Below are positions 16,575 through 27,250 of a stretch of DNA of 64,000 nt, one piece after another. Position 1 is the first letter of the stretch. Each line of letters opens with the position of its first letter. The position numbers and the translations under genes were made by a program. The DNA comes from Schlegelella_A sp036263655 (GTDB lineage: Bacteria > Pseudomonadota > Gammaproteobacteria > Burkholderiales > Burkholderiaceae_C): the NCBI GenBank assembly GCA_036263655.1, contig DATAGP010000039.1:1-64000 (forward strand). The letters are read 5' to 3'. The notes beneath the pieces are model-generated. The model saw only the letters and a list, made by a program, of their open reading frames with translations, was not told the origin of the DNA and did not search any database.

Positions 16575-16964
16575 TCAGGCGTCGGCATCGGTGAACTGAA
16601 GCTCGACACCGTTTCCGGCAGGGTCGTCGAACAACAACTGGACGAGCGACGTTCCGGGCACGTCGCTTCGTCGAAACCGGATGTCCTTCGCCTTCAGCAA
16701 GGCTTCGAACGCCCGCAGGCCCGTGCACGAGAACGACACGTGATCGATCGTGGAGCCGCGGGTCGCCGTCGGCTCGTCGAGCGTCTCGTCCTCGACGAGG
16801 TGCACGGCCGGTACCTCGCCGAGATAGAGCCAGTGCCCCGTCGACCGAAACGGCGGCCGCCAACCGTCACGCAGCCCGACCACGCCTTTGTAGAACTCCT
16901 TCAGCTCCGCGATAAGCGTCCGGCGTGCGCGGATGTTGATGTGATGGAGCGCTCGAGCGGGCAC
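16575..16964 (-). CDS. VOC (glyoxalase/bleomycin-resistance) family protein
   Basis: About 129 aa if translation begins at the GTG at 16964 (VPARALHHINIRARR). It is a single VOC-fold metal-binding module: ALHHINIRA supplies the first ligand region, EFYKGVVGLRDG the following helix, STIDHVSFSCTGL the second His region, and GNGVELQF the terminal Glu motif. It lies 56 bp after the TRAP binding protein on the same strand, so it may be co-transcribed with the quinate/shikimate-linked transporter gene. VOC proteins include dioxygenases, epimerases and glyoxalases; with a single module and no specific motif the reaction cannot be named. Start choice is uncertain because no ATG lies close to the fold. 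Confidence 0.8.
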   Translation of the reverse strand: MPARALHHINIRARRTLIAELKEFYKGVVGLRDGWRPPFRSTGHWLYLGEVPAVHLVEDETLDEPTATRGSTIDHVSFSCTGLRAFEALLKAKDIRFRRSDVPGTSLVQLLFDDPAGNGVELQFTDADA

Positions 16965-17020
16965 GGCGGTGCGCGGCCTTGGACGATCCGGACGCGCAGC
17001 TGCCTCGCCGGCCCTGATGC

Positions 17021-18031
17021 TCAGAGCTTCGAGACGCGTTCCAGCTCGCTCTTGAACAGGTTCACCACCGCCGGCTCGTAGGAGGCGGCGAACTTGTCGT
17101 GCACCGGCTTCACTTCGGCGCGCATGCGGGCCAGCTCGGCGGGCGAGATGTCGTTGTAGGCCATGCCCTTGGCCCTGAGCTCGGCCAGGGCCTTGCCGGC
17201 CGCCTCGCGGCTGACCACGCGCTGGTGGTTCTGGGCTTCGATGGCGGCGTCCTGCAGCAGCTTCTGCTCCGCCGGCGACAGCCGGTCCCAGAAGCGCTTG
17301 CTGATCTGGACGGGATTCGTCGCGTACACGTGGTTGGTGCCGCTGACGAACTTGTTCACTTCGTAGAACTTGCTCGACAGGATCACCGAGTACGGGTTCT
17401 CCTGCCCGTCCACCGCCTTGCTCTCGAGCGCACCGTAGAGCTCGGCGAAAGGCATCGGCACCGGGTTCGCCTTGAAGGTCTTGAAGGTCTCGAGGAACAC
17501 CGGGTTCGGGATCACGCGGAGCTTCAGGCCGTCGAGGTCCTCGGCCTTGGTGATCGGGCGCTTGCTGTTGGTGACGTTGCGAAAACCCAGGTCGAAGAAG
17601 CCCAGGACGACGACGCCCTTTTCCGCCAGCTTGCCGCCGAGCATCTTGCCCAGGGGGCCGTCGACCACCGCGTCGGCCTGGCGGGCGTTGCTGAAGAGGA
17701 ACGGGAAGTCGAAGAGGCCCAGCTCCTTGACGATGCCGGTCAGCGACGTGGTGGACGCCACGAGCATTTCCTGCACCCCGCCCTGCAGCGCGGATTGCTG
17801 CTGCAGCTCGTTGCCCAGCTGGCTGCTGGGGAATTCCTTCACCGTGATCTTGCCGCCGCTGCGGGCGGCGACGAGCTCGGCGAACTTCTTCACGCCGGTG
17901 CTGGTCGGATGGTCGGGGTTGTTCAGGTGACCGAACCGGATCGTCCGTTCCTGGATGTCCTGGGCCAGCGCCACACCGCCGGCCGCCAGCAGCGAGAGCA
18001 TCGCGGTGAGCTGGATCAGCTTCGATTTCAT
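17021..18031 (-). CDS. TRAP transporter substrate-binding protein (DctP family)
   Basis: A 336-aa periplasmic binding protein with a clear signal peptide (MKSKLIQLTAMLSLLAAGG to ALAQ). Family motifs include TIRFGHLNNPDHPTSTGV at the mature N-terminus, LFDFPFLFSN, LKLRVIPNPVFLETF and AVDGQENPYSVI, the last containing the conserved carboxylate-ligand region. TRAP transporters import organic acids using an ion gradient. The DctQ and DctM membrane partners are not adjacent. The gene is divergent from the shikimate dehydrogenase gene across 240 bp that include a 17-bp palindrome, so quinate, shikimate or dehydroshikimate are plausible ligands by context only. Confidence 0.92.
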   Translation of the reverse strand: MKSKLIQLTAMLSLLAAGGVALAQDIQERTIRFGHLNNPDHPTSTGVKKFAELVAARSGGKITVKEFPSSQLGNELQQQSALQGGVQEMLVASTTSLTGIVKELGLFDFPFLFSNARQADAVVDGPLGKMLGGKLAEKGVVVLGFFDLGFRNVTNSKRPITKAEDLDGLKLRVIPNPVFLETFKTFKANPVPMPFAELYGALESKAVDGQENPYSVILSSKFYEVNKFVSGTNHVYATNPVQISKRFWDRLSPAEQKLLQDAAIEAQNHQRVVSREAAGKALAELRAKGMAYNDISPAELARMRAEVKPVHDKFAASYEPAVVNLFKSELERVSKL

Positions 18032-18092
18032 GGGTTCTCCTGTATGCGAGCAAAGTGGATGGATGACAGCAACACCGCGTCCCGCGATGGGC

Positions 18093-18109
18093 GTTCTGTT
18101 GGACAGAAC
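18093..18109. promoter_or_regulatory. palindromic operator-like site
   Basis: GTTCTGT-TGG-ACAGAAC is a perfect 7-bp inverted repeat with a 3-base spacer. It lies 62 bp upstream of the TRAP binding protein start and 163 bp upstream of the shikimate dehydrogenase start. Size and symmetry recall operators of IclR-type regulators that commonly govern protocatechuate and quinate genes. No regulator gene is adjacent, so the family is a guess. Confidence 0.5.
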
Positions 18110-18271
18110 AGAGTTCGATTCTAGGTCTTCGCCGGCGTCGGTCAATCGGGGGCTTTGCCCCGATGTCGGCGCAAAGGCGCTCCTGACCAGACCGCAGCCC
18201 CTCTACAAAATGCTTATCGGCTTCTTTTTGGCAGGCGCGTCGATGAGAGTTCGCACTTTGGCGGGTGAACG

Positions 18272-19129
18272 ATGAAGACCGGATCCGCGGCCTCGATGAT
18301 CCGTGGAAGCACTGCGCTGCTCGCCCACATCGGCTGGCCGACGCACGCGTTCAAGGCGCCGCTGATCTACAACCCCTACTTCGAGCAAGCGGGGATCGAT
18401 GCGGTGGTCGTTCCCATGGGCTGCCGCGACGAGCACTACCCGGCGTTCCTGCGCGCGGTGTTCACGCTCGAGAACATCCACGGCGCACTCATCACGATGC
18501 CGCACAAGGTGAGCACGGTGCCCTTGCTCGACCTGCGATCGCCCGCGGTGCAGATCGCCGGCGCGTGCAATGCGGTTCGCCGCGAGCCCGACGGTCGGCT
18601 GGCCGGCGACCTGTTCGACGGCGAGGGGTTCGTGCGCGGCCTGCGCCGCAAAGGCTGCGTCGTCGACGGGGCCCGGGCGCTGGTCGTCGGCGCGGGCGGA
18701 GTCGGCTCGGCCATCGCGGCGTCGCTCGCCGCGGCCGGCGTGGCGTCGCTCGGCCTCTTCGACGCTCGCGCCGAAGCTGCCGAAGCGCTGGCCGTGCGGC
18801 TGCGGTCGCACCACCCGGCGCTGCAGGTCGCCACCGGCTCCGGCGATCCGGCCGGCTTCGACATCGTGGTCAATGCGACACCGATGGGGATGAACGACGG
18901 CGATCCGCTGCCGATGGACGTGGACCGGATCGCGCCGACCGCCTTCGTCGGCGAGGTGGTGATGAAGAGGGAGATGACGGCATTCCTGACGGCGGCAGCC
19001 GAGCGCGGCTGCCGCTTCCAGGTCGGCTCCGACATGCTGTTCGAGCAGATCCCGGCCTACCTGGAGTTCTTCGGCTTTTCGAGCACGACGCCGGACGTGC
19101 TGCGCTCGGTGGCGCGGCTCGGCGACTGA
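18272..19129 (+). CDS. aroE: shikimate dehydrogenase family protein
   Basis: A 285-aa shikimate/quinate dehydrogenase, interconverting shikimate (or quinate) and the 3-dehydro acid with NAD(P). The substrate domain shows LLAHIGWPTHAFKAPLIYN and the catalytic Lys in HGALITMPHKVSTV; the conserved Asp is in GDLFDGEGFVRGL. The Rossmann domain has VVGAGGVGSAIAASLAAAG and the NATPMGMNDGDP motif. The gene stops 11 bp before the dehydroshikimate dehydratase, which places it in quinate/shikimate breakdown towards protocatechuate rather than in aromatic amino-acid synthesis. The catabolic role is inferred from that neighbour. Confidence 0.9.
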   Translation: MKTGSAASMIRGSTALLAHIGWPTHAFKAPLIYNPYFEQAGIDAVVVPMGCRDEHYPAFLRAVFTLENIHGALITMPHKVSTVPLLDLRSPAVQIAGACNAVRREPDGRLAGDLFDGEGFVRGLRRKGCVVDGARALVVGAGGVGSAIAASLAAAGVASLGLFDARAEAAEALAVRLRSHHPALQVATGSGDPAGFDIVVNATPMGMNDGDPLPMDVDRIAPTAFVGEVVMKREMTAFLTAAAERGCRFQVGSDMLFEQIPAYLEFFGFSSTTPDVLRSVARLGD

Positions 19130-19140
19130 ACGGAGCCGCC

Positions 19141-21059
19141 ATGCGCAGATCGATCGCCACGGTGTCGATGAGCGGAACGCTCCGCCAGAAGCTGCAGGCG
19201 ATCGCCGCCGCCCGCTTCGACGGGATCGAGCTGTTCGAGCCCGACTTCGTCAATTTCGACGGCAGTGCCGCCGACTTGCGGGCGATGGCCACGGACCTGG
19301 GACTGTCGATCGACCTGTACCAGCCGTTTCGCGATTTCGAAGGCATGCCCGACGCCGATCACGCCCGCAACCTCGATCGGGCCGAGTGCAAGTTCGACGT
19401 CATGCAGGCGCTCGGCGCCCCGACGATGCTGGTCTGCTCGAACACCTCGGCGCAGAGCCTCGACGACCCGCAGCGGAGCGCCGCGCAGCTTCACGAGCTC
19501 GCGGAACGGGCGGCGCGGCGCAACCTGCGCATCGGCTACGAGGCGCTGGCCTGGGGCCGCCACGTCAGCCGCTACCGGCAGGCCTGGGCGATCGTCGAAC
19601 GGGCGGACCACCCGCACCTGGGGCTGATCCTCGACAGCTTCCACACGCTGTCGCTCGGCGACGATCCCTCGGCGATCGCGACGATCCCGGGCGAGAAGAT
19701 CTTCTTCCTGCAGATGGCCGACGCGCCGATCCTGGCGATGGACGTCCTGCAGTGGGCGCGCCACCACCGCTGCCTCCCCGGGCAGTCCAGTTCGACTGCG
19801 AGCGCTTCCTCGCGCTGGTGCTTCGCGCGGGCTACGCCGGGCCGCTTTCCCTCGAGATCTTCAACGACGTCTTCCGGGAGACGCCGAACCGGCGCACCGC
19901 GACCGACGCCATGCGTTCCCTGCTGCTGGTCGAAAGCCAGGTCCGACGCCGCCTCGAGCGCGAAGCGAGCCAAGACGGCGCTGCGGCGGCGAAGCTCGCG
20001 GCCGAGCGGACGGAGCTGTTCGATCCGCCCGCGATGCCACGGCTCGGCGGCTACTCGTTCCTCGAATTCGGCGTCGACGACAGCGCTGCCGCCGAGCTGG
20101 CGGTGTGGCTGGGCCGCATGGGCTTCGCGCAGGCGGGGCGCCATCGCTCCAAGGCCGTCGCGCTGTTCCGCCAGGGATCGATCCGCCTGGTCGTCAACGC
20201 CGAGCCGGAGTCGTCCGCACGCCGGCGCTTTGTCGAGGGCGGCCCCTGCGTCTGCGCCATCGGCATCGCGACGCCTGAACCGGAGCGCGCCGTGAACCGC
20301 GCGGTCGCGCTGCAATCGGCGCGGGTCGAGGGCCCGCGCGGACCGCGTGAGCTCGCCATGCCGGCGATCGTCTCGCCGGGCGGCATCCTGGTCCACTTCG
20401 TCGCCGGATCGTCGCCGGATGCCGATCCCCTGGCGGCCGACTTCGTGGACGACCCCCGCGGCGAGGCGGTGCCTGACGGCGGCCTGCGCAGCATCGACCA
20501 CATCGCGCTCGGTCTGGCCAACGACCGGCTCGACAGCTGGGTGCTGTTCGGCCGCGCCGTGCTCGGGCTCGAGCCCGGCGACAGCCTCGAGCTCGCCGAC
20601 CCCTTCGGCCTCGTCCGCAGCGTCGGCGTCGCCGACATCGAGCGCAGCCTCCGCATCGTCCTCAACACCTCGAGCAGCAGGACGACGCGGACTGCGCGCA
20701 AGGCAAGCGCAACCGGCGGCGTCGGCGTCCAGCACATCGCCTTCGCCTGCGACGACATCTTCAGCACCGTCGCGCGCCTGAGGTCGCGCGGCGTGGCCTT
20801 CGTGGCCATCTCGGCCAACTACCACGACGACCTCGCGGCTCGGCTCGATCTCGATCCGGCGCTGCTGGCCTCGCTGCGCGAGCTCGGGATCCTCTTCGAT
20901 CGCTCGGCCGACGGCGACTATCTGCACATCTACACCGAAGCGTTCGCCGACCGATTCTTCTTCGAGATCGTTCAGCGCGTGCGCGCGTACGACGCCTACG
21001 GCGCCCTCAATGCGCCGGCGCGGCTGGCGGCGGAAGCGCAGGCCCGCGAGAGCTCATAG
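19141..21059 (+). pseudogene. quiC: frameshifted 3-dehydroshikimate dehydratase / HPPD-like fusion
   Basis: Two frames together match the fused 3-dehydroshikimate dehydratase that makes protocatechuate. The first frame, from ATG 19141, gives an isomerase-like TIM barrel (GIELFEPDFVNFDG, LGLILDSFHTLSLGDDPS, ILAMDVLQWARHHRCLPGQ). After about codon 215 the homology jumps by one base to VQFDCERFLALVLRAGYAG and continues through a C-terminal 4-hydroxyphenylpyruvate dioxygenase-like VOC region (YSFLEFGVDDSAAAELAVWL, GGVGVQHIAFACDD, FFEIVQRV) to the TAG at 21059. One base is missing near 19786; restoring it would give about 639 aa, normal for the fusion. It follows shikimate dehydrogenase by 11 bp. 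A sequencing error is as likely as a real lesion. Confidence 0.85.
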
Positions 21060-21257
21060 CTCTGCCGGCGATGCCGGAACTCTGGCAGCGGCCTTTCGGT
21101 GGCTGCGAACGACGCGCAAGGGCGATCCGCGCAGCGGGTCGAGGATGACAAAACGCGAGGCCGCCGCCATCGGCGCAGCGGCCCTCCGCGGAACTGCGAC
21201 GAGGCCCGTGCCTTCAGCTTCGGCACGCTGACGCGGGCTTCGTCCTCGGCCGACGCT

Positions 21258-22160
21258 CTACTGCCGGGACAGGAAGTCAAGCACCGTCTCGGCAAAGGCT
21301 GCGGGGTCCGTTCCAGGCCACATGTGCGTGGCCCCGGGCACGACCACGTGGCGACTGTTCGGCATGCAGTTCGCGGCCGTGTCGGCGATGACGCGATAGA
21401 ACGTCCGCGTGCGTTCACCGCGAGCGACGGCCACCGTCGGCCGGACCTGCTGGAGCATCGAACAAGCGATGGACGGTGGGGGTTCCTGCGCGGTGAGGAG
21501 CAGGGGCATGGTGCGCGCGTTGTCGACGACCATGGCCTGGAACTCCGCAGGCAGGGTCGAGAAGACGCCGCTGCGGTTGCCGACGAGATCGAACAGCGCG
21601 CGCGCCGAGGCCAGGTTGTCGCCGGCCCTGGCAGCCTGCACAGCGGGAGCGAAATGGGCGCGGTCGTCGGCGATGGCCTTGAGGTCCGCGGGATCGCTCA
21701 CGAAGGTCGGATGGGCCGGCTCGTACAGGAACGCGCTCTTCACCAGTTCCGGGTGCTGCTGGACCATCGCCAGACCGACGCTGGCGCCATACGACCAGCC
21801 CACGACATGCACCGGACCGGCGCCGAGGCCGCGTATGAAGGCCGCCAGATCGGCCGCATGCGCCTTGACGCCGAACTTCGGCCAGTCGGTCTGCCAGGGC
21901 GCGCTGCCGAAGTACCGCTGTGTGAACGAGACCGCGCGGTATTGGCGCGAGACAGCCTGCACGTGCGGGGTCCAGAGGCGATGGTCGTTCATGGAGCCGT
22001 GGACGAAGACCACCGGGACGCCACGACCCTGCTCGATGTAGGCCAGGCGAGCGCCGTTCACCTCCATCTGCTTGACCGACGCCGTGGCGGGTGCCGGTCC
22101 GTCGAAGGCGCAGGCGCCGAGCGCGAGCAACAAGGCGGACACGAACAGGCGAGCGGCCAT
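21258..22160 (-). CDS. alpha/beta hydrolase, predicted lipoprotein
   Basis: A 300-aa serine hydrolase. The N-terminus MAARLFVSALLLALGACAF contains a lipobox (LGAC), so the protein is probably lipid-anchored in the envelope. The alpha/beta-hydrolase fold shows the oxyanion region VPVVFVHGSMNDHRLW, the nucleophile elbow VVGWSYGASVGLA, and the C-terminal catalytic His in VPGATHMWPG. It stands alone, convergent with the dehydroshikimate dehydratase (about 200 bp between stops) and 171 bp upstream of the MerR gene on the same strand. The substrate is unknown; esterase, lactonase or epoxide hydrolase-like activities all occur in this family. Confidence 0.88.
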   Translation of the reverse strand: MAARLFVSALLLALGACAFDGPAPATASVKQMEVNGARLAYIEQGRGVPVVFVHGSMNDHRLWTPHVQAVSRQYRAVSFTQRYFGSAPWQTDWPKFGVKAHAADLAAFIRGLGAGPVHVVGWSYGASVGLAMVQQHPELVKSAFLYEPAHPTFVSDPADLKAIADDRAHFAPAVQAARAGDNLASARALFDLVGNRSGVFSTLPAEFQAMVVDNARTMPLLLTAQEPPPSIACSMLQQVRPTVAVARGERTRTFYRVIADTAANCMPNSRHVVVPGATHMWPGTDPAAFAETVLDFLSRQ

Positions 22161-22331
22161 GAGAGATCCTCTGCGTGCACGCCGGCTGGCGCGTCGACGG
22201 CGCCGGCAGCACCGGACAGATCCTGAGTGCGCCCCACGCCAAGAACACTTGGTACATGTCCCACCGCTGTCGGGTACATCCGTTGCCGACGCACGCGCCT
22301 CGTCGCGCGTCGAGCGGAGCCGAATCGCCCG

Positions 22332-22787
22332 CTAGCGCCGCGGTCGAGGATGCGCGGAGTCCGGTAGCGGCCGGGCCGAGGGCTCGCGGAGGGTGCCGAT
22401 GATCGGGCACGGCAGGTCGGCCCGGGTGTGCTCGCATTGCGTGAGGACCTCCTTGAGCACGCGCTGCATCCTCCTGAGATCGGCGAGCTTGGCCTCGATC
22501 TGCTGCAGCCTGTCGCCGGCGACGCGGCGGATCGAGCTGCGATCGGCGCCGTCCTCCAGGTCCAGCAGCTCGCGGATCTCCTCGAGCGAGAAGCCGAGCT
22601 CCTGCGCCCGCTTGATGAAGCGGATGCGCTCGACCAGCGTCACGGGGTAGTGGCGGAACGCGCCGTCGCTGGGCGGCACCGGCAGGAGCTTGCGGTCCTG
22701 GTAGTAGCGGATGGTCTCGACGCCCACGTCGGCGGCCCGGGCGAGCCGGCCGATGGTGAGCGATGGCGCAGGCGGCGATGACCTCAT
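22332..22787 (-). CDS. MerR-family heavy-metal-responsive regulator
   Basis: A 151-aa MerR-type regulator. The winged helix (LTIGRLARAADVGVETIRYY) is followed by the dimerisation helix (IEAKLADLRRMQRVL). The C-terminal metal loop has two cysteines nine residues apart, QCEHTRADLPCPIIGTL, the spacing of Hg-type MerR C117/C126, whereas CueR uses eight. The position equivalent to MerR C82 is not a cysteine (DGADRSSI), so mercury sensing is unlikely. The ATG at 22787 faces the P-type ATPase gene across 97 bp containing a 19-bp-spacer promoter, the standard MerR target. It most likely senses copper or a related metal and activates that pump. Confidence 0.9.
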   Translation of the reverse strand: MRSSPPAPSLTIGRLARAADVGVETIRYYQDRKLLPVPPSDGAFRHYPVTLVERIRFIKRAQELGFSLEEIRELLDLEDGADRSSIRRVAGDRLQQIEAKLADLRRMQRVLKEVLTQCEHTRADLPCPIIGTLREPSARPLPDSAHPRPRR

Positions 22788-22815
22788 GGCGCGTGGGTCC
22801 TCCCGATGCGGGGGC

Positions 22816-22846
22816 TTGACTCTGGGGTCGAGTACGGAGTTTAAGC
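22816..22846 (+). promoter_or_regulatory. MerR-type promoter with 19-bp spacer
   Basis: TTGACT (-35, 22816-22821) and TTAAGC (-10-like, 22841-22846) are separated by 19 bp carrying an imperfect dyad, ACTCTG...CGGAGT. The over-long spacer with a dyad is the hallmark of MerR-activated promoters. It points at the P-type ATPase starting at 22885. Confidence 0.8.
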
Positions 22847-22884
22847 TTCGCTCAGGCAAATCGGACCTCCACCTGGAGAAGACC

Positions 22885-25274
<2,390 letters not shown>

Positions 25275-25278
<4 letters not shown>

Positions 25279-26507
25279 ACGCCGCCGAGATCCGTGCGCT
25301 CCGCAGCGAGCTGAAGGTCGTCCTGCTCGAAGGCATCCACGACTCGGCCGTCGAGACCCTGCGCCGCGACGGCTACACGCGCATCGTCACCCACCCGAAG
25401 GCGCTGGCCGGCAGCGAGCTGCTCGGGGCCGTCGAGGACGCGCACCTCCTCGGCATCCGCTCGCGCACGCAGGTCACCGCGGAGGTGCTGCGCCACGCGC
25501 GCCGGCTGGAAGCGCTCGGCTGCTTCTGCATCGGCACCAACCAGGTCGACCTGCGCGCGGCGATGCGCCTCGGCGTGCCCGTGTTCAACGCGCCGTTCTC
25601 GAACACCCGCAGCGTCGCCGAGCTGGTGCTGGCGCAGATCATCATGCTGATGCGGGGCGTGCCCGAGAAGAACGCCATCCTGCACCGCGGCGGCTGGGTC
25701 AAGAGCGCCGCCCACTCGTACGAGGTGCGCGGCAAGACGCTCGGCATCGTCGGCTACGGGCACATCGGCACCCAGGTGGGCGTGCTGGCCGAGCAGCTCG
25801 GCATGAACGTGCTCTTCCGCGACGTCGAGGCGCGCCTGCCGCTCGGCAACGCCCGCGAGAGCGGCTTCGACGAGCTGCTCGCCGCGTCGGACGTCGTCAG
25901 CCTGCACGTCCCCGAGACGCCCGACACGAAGGACATGATGGGTGCGGCGCAGCTGGCCGCAATGAAGCCGGGCAGCCACCTGATCAACGCCTCGCGCGGC
26001 AGCGTCGTCGACATCGATGCCCTCGCCGACGCCCTCGAGCGGCGGCATCTGCATGGCGCCGCCATCGACGTCTTCCCCGTGGAGCCGCAAGGCAACGACG
26101 TGGTCTTCGAGTCGCCGCTCCGGCGCTTCGACAACGTCATCCTGACGCCGCACATCGGCGGCTCGACCTCGGAGGCGCAGGTGAACATCGGCAAGGAGGT
26201 CGCCGCCAAGCTGATCCGCTACAGCAGCAACGGCTCGACCACGTCGGCGGTCAACTTTCCCGAGGTCGCCCTGCCGCAGCACACCGGCCGCAGCCGCCTG
26301 CTGCACATCCACCGCAACGTTCCCGGCGTGCTGGCCCATGTGAACGATCGCCTCTCGGCGTCGGGCATCAACATCGCGGCGCAGTACCTGAGCACGAACG
26401 AGGAGGTCGGCTACGTCGTGATCGACGTCGACGGCGCCGCGAGGGACCCGACGCTGGCCGATCTCTGCAGCGTGCCGGACACGATCCGCTGCCGCATCCT
26501 GTACTGA
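25275..26507 (+). CDS. serA: D-3-phosphoglycerate dehydrogenase
   Basis: A 410-aa protein, the same length as E. coli SerA, which makes the first committed step of serine synthesis by oxidising 3-phosphoglycerate. It has the NAD-binding motif TLGIVGYGHIGTQVGVLAEQ, the substrate Arg in INASRGSVVDIDAL, the catalytic His in LTPHIGGSTSEAQ, and a C-terminal ACT domain (LLHIHRNVPGVLAHVND onwards) for serine feedback control. Its ATG overlaps the copper ATPase stop by four bases, so translation is probably coupled to a metal-induced transcript. This is an odd neighbour for a biosynthetic gene; an internal promoter in the ATPase gene is possible but not seen. Confidence 0.95.
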
Positions 26508-26539
26508 GGCGGCGGCGGGCGCGAAGTGCGTTCGCCGCG

Positions 26540-27250
26540 CTAGCGATCGCCGCCGCGGCCGAGCAGCGGCAGCACCGCATGCAGGTCCGTCAGCACGGCG
26601 CGGCAGAGGCGGTGCATCTCCTCGCTCGGAGCGAGCAGGTCCGGGACCATGACCACGGGCATGCCGGCGGCGTGCGCGGCGCGGACGCCGTTGTAGGAGT
26701 CCTCGAGCGCCAGGCAGCGCTCCGGCGCCGTGCCCAGCGCGGCGGCGGCGCGGAGGAAGAGGTCGGGATGCGGCTTGCCGCGCTCGACGTCGTCGCGCGT
26801 CACGATGGCATCGAAGCGCCCGTCGATGCCCGCTGCGTGCAGGTGACGCAGCGCCTTCTGCCGCGCCGACGAGGTGGCGACCGCCTTCGGCAGGCCGGCC
26901 TGCTCGGCGGCCGACAGCAGCTCCGGCACGCCCGCCTTCACATCGAGCAGCCCCGCCTCGACCTGCGCCTCGAGGTGTCGAGCCGCGGCGGCGAAGAGGG
27001 CGTCGGCGGGGGCCGCGTCGCCGTGTCGCTCCAGCAGCAGGAGTCGCGACTTGTCGGCGGCGACGCCGATCATCGAGTGGCACAGGCTCTCGGGCATCTC
27101 CAGGCCGAGCTCGGCGCCGGCCTGCTGCAGGGCACGGAACGCCAGTCGCTCGGTGTCGAGGAGCAGGCCGTCCATGTCGAAGACGAGTGCCTCGATCGCC
27201 AGTGGCTCCGCAGCCGATCGACGCTGCCGAGGCAGGAACGTCGCGGTCAT
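26540..27250 (-). CDS. HAD-family hydrolase (beta-phosphoglucomutase-like)
   Basis: A 236-aa haloacid-dehalogenase superfamily phosphatase or phosphomutase. The nucleophile Asp25 is in EALVFDMDGLLLDTERLA, motif II is VATSSARQKAL, the conserved Lys is in DVERGKPHPDLFLRAA, and the acidic motif is CLALEDSYNGVRAA. The four-helix cap and DMDG start place it with beta-phosphoglucomutase and sugar-phosphate phosphatases. Its ATG overlaps the stop of the upstream polyol dehydrogenase by four bases, so it is probably translated with it and may act on a sugar phosphate of the same pathway. It converges with serA, 32 bp between stops. Confidence 0.9.
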   Translation of the reverse strand: MTATFLPRQRRSAAEPLAIEALVFDMDGLLLDTERLAFRALQQAGAELGLEMPESLCHSMIGVAADKSRLLLLERHGDAAPADALFAAAARHLEAQVEAGLLDVKAGVPELLSAAEQAGLPKAVATSSARQKALRHLHAAGIDGRFDAIVTRDDVERGKPHPDLFLRAAAALGTAPERCLALEDSYNGVRAAHAAGMPVVMVPDLLAPSEEMHRLCRAVLTDLHAVLPLLGRGGDR

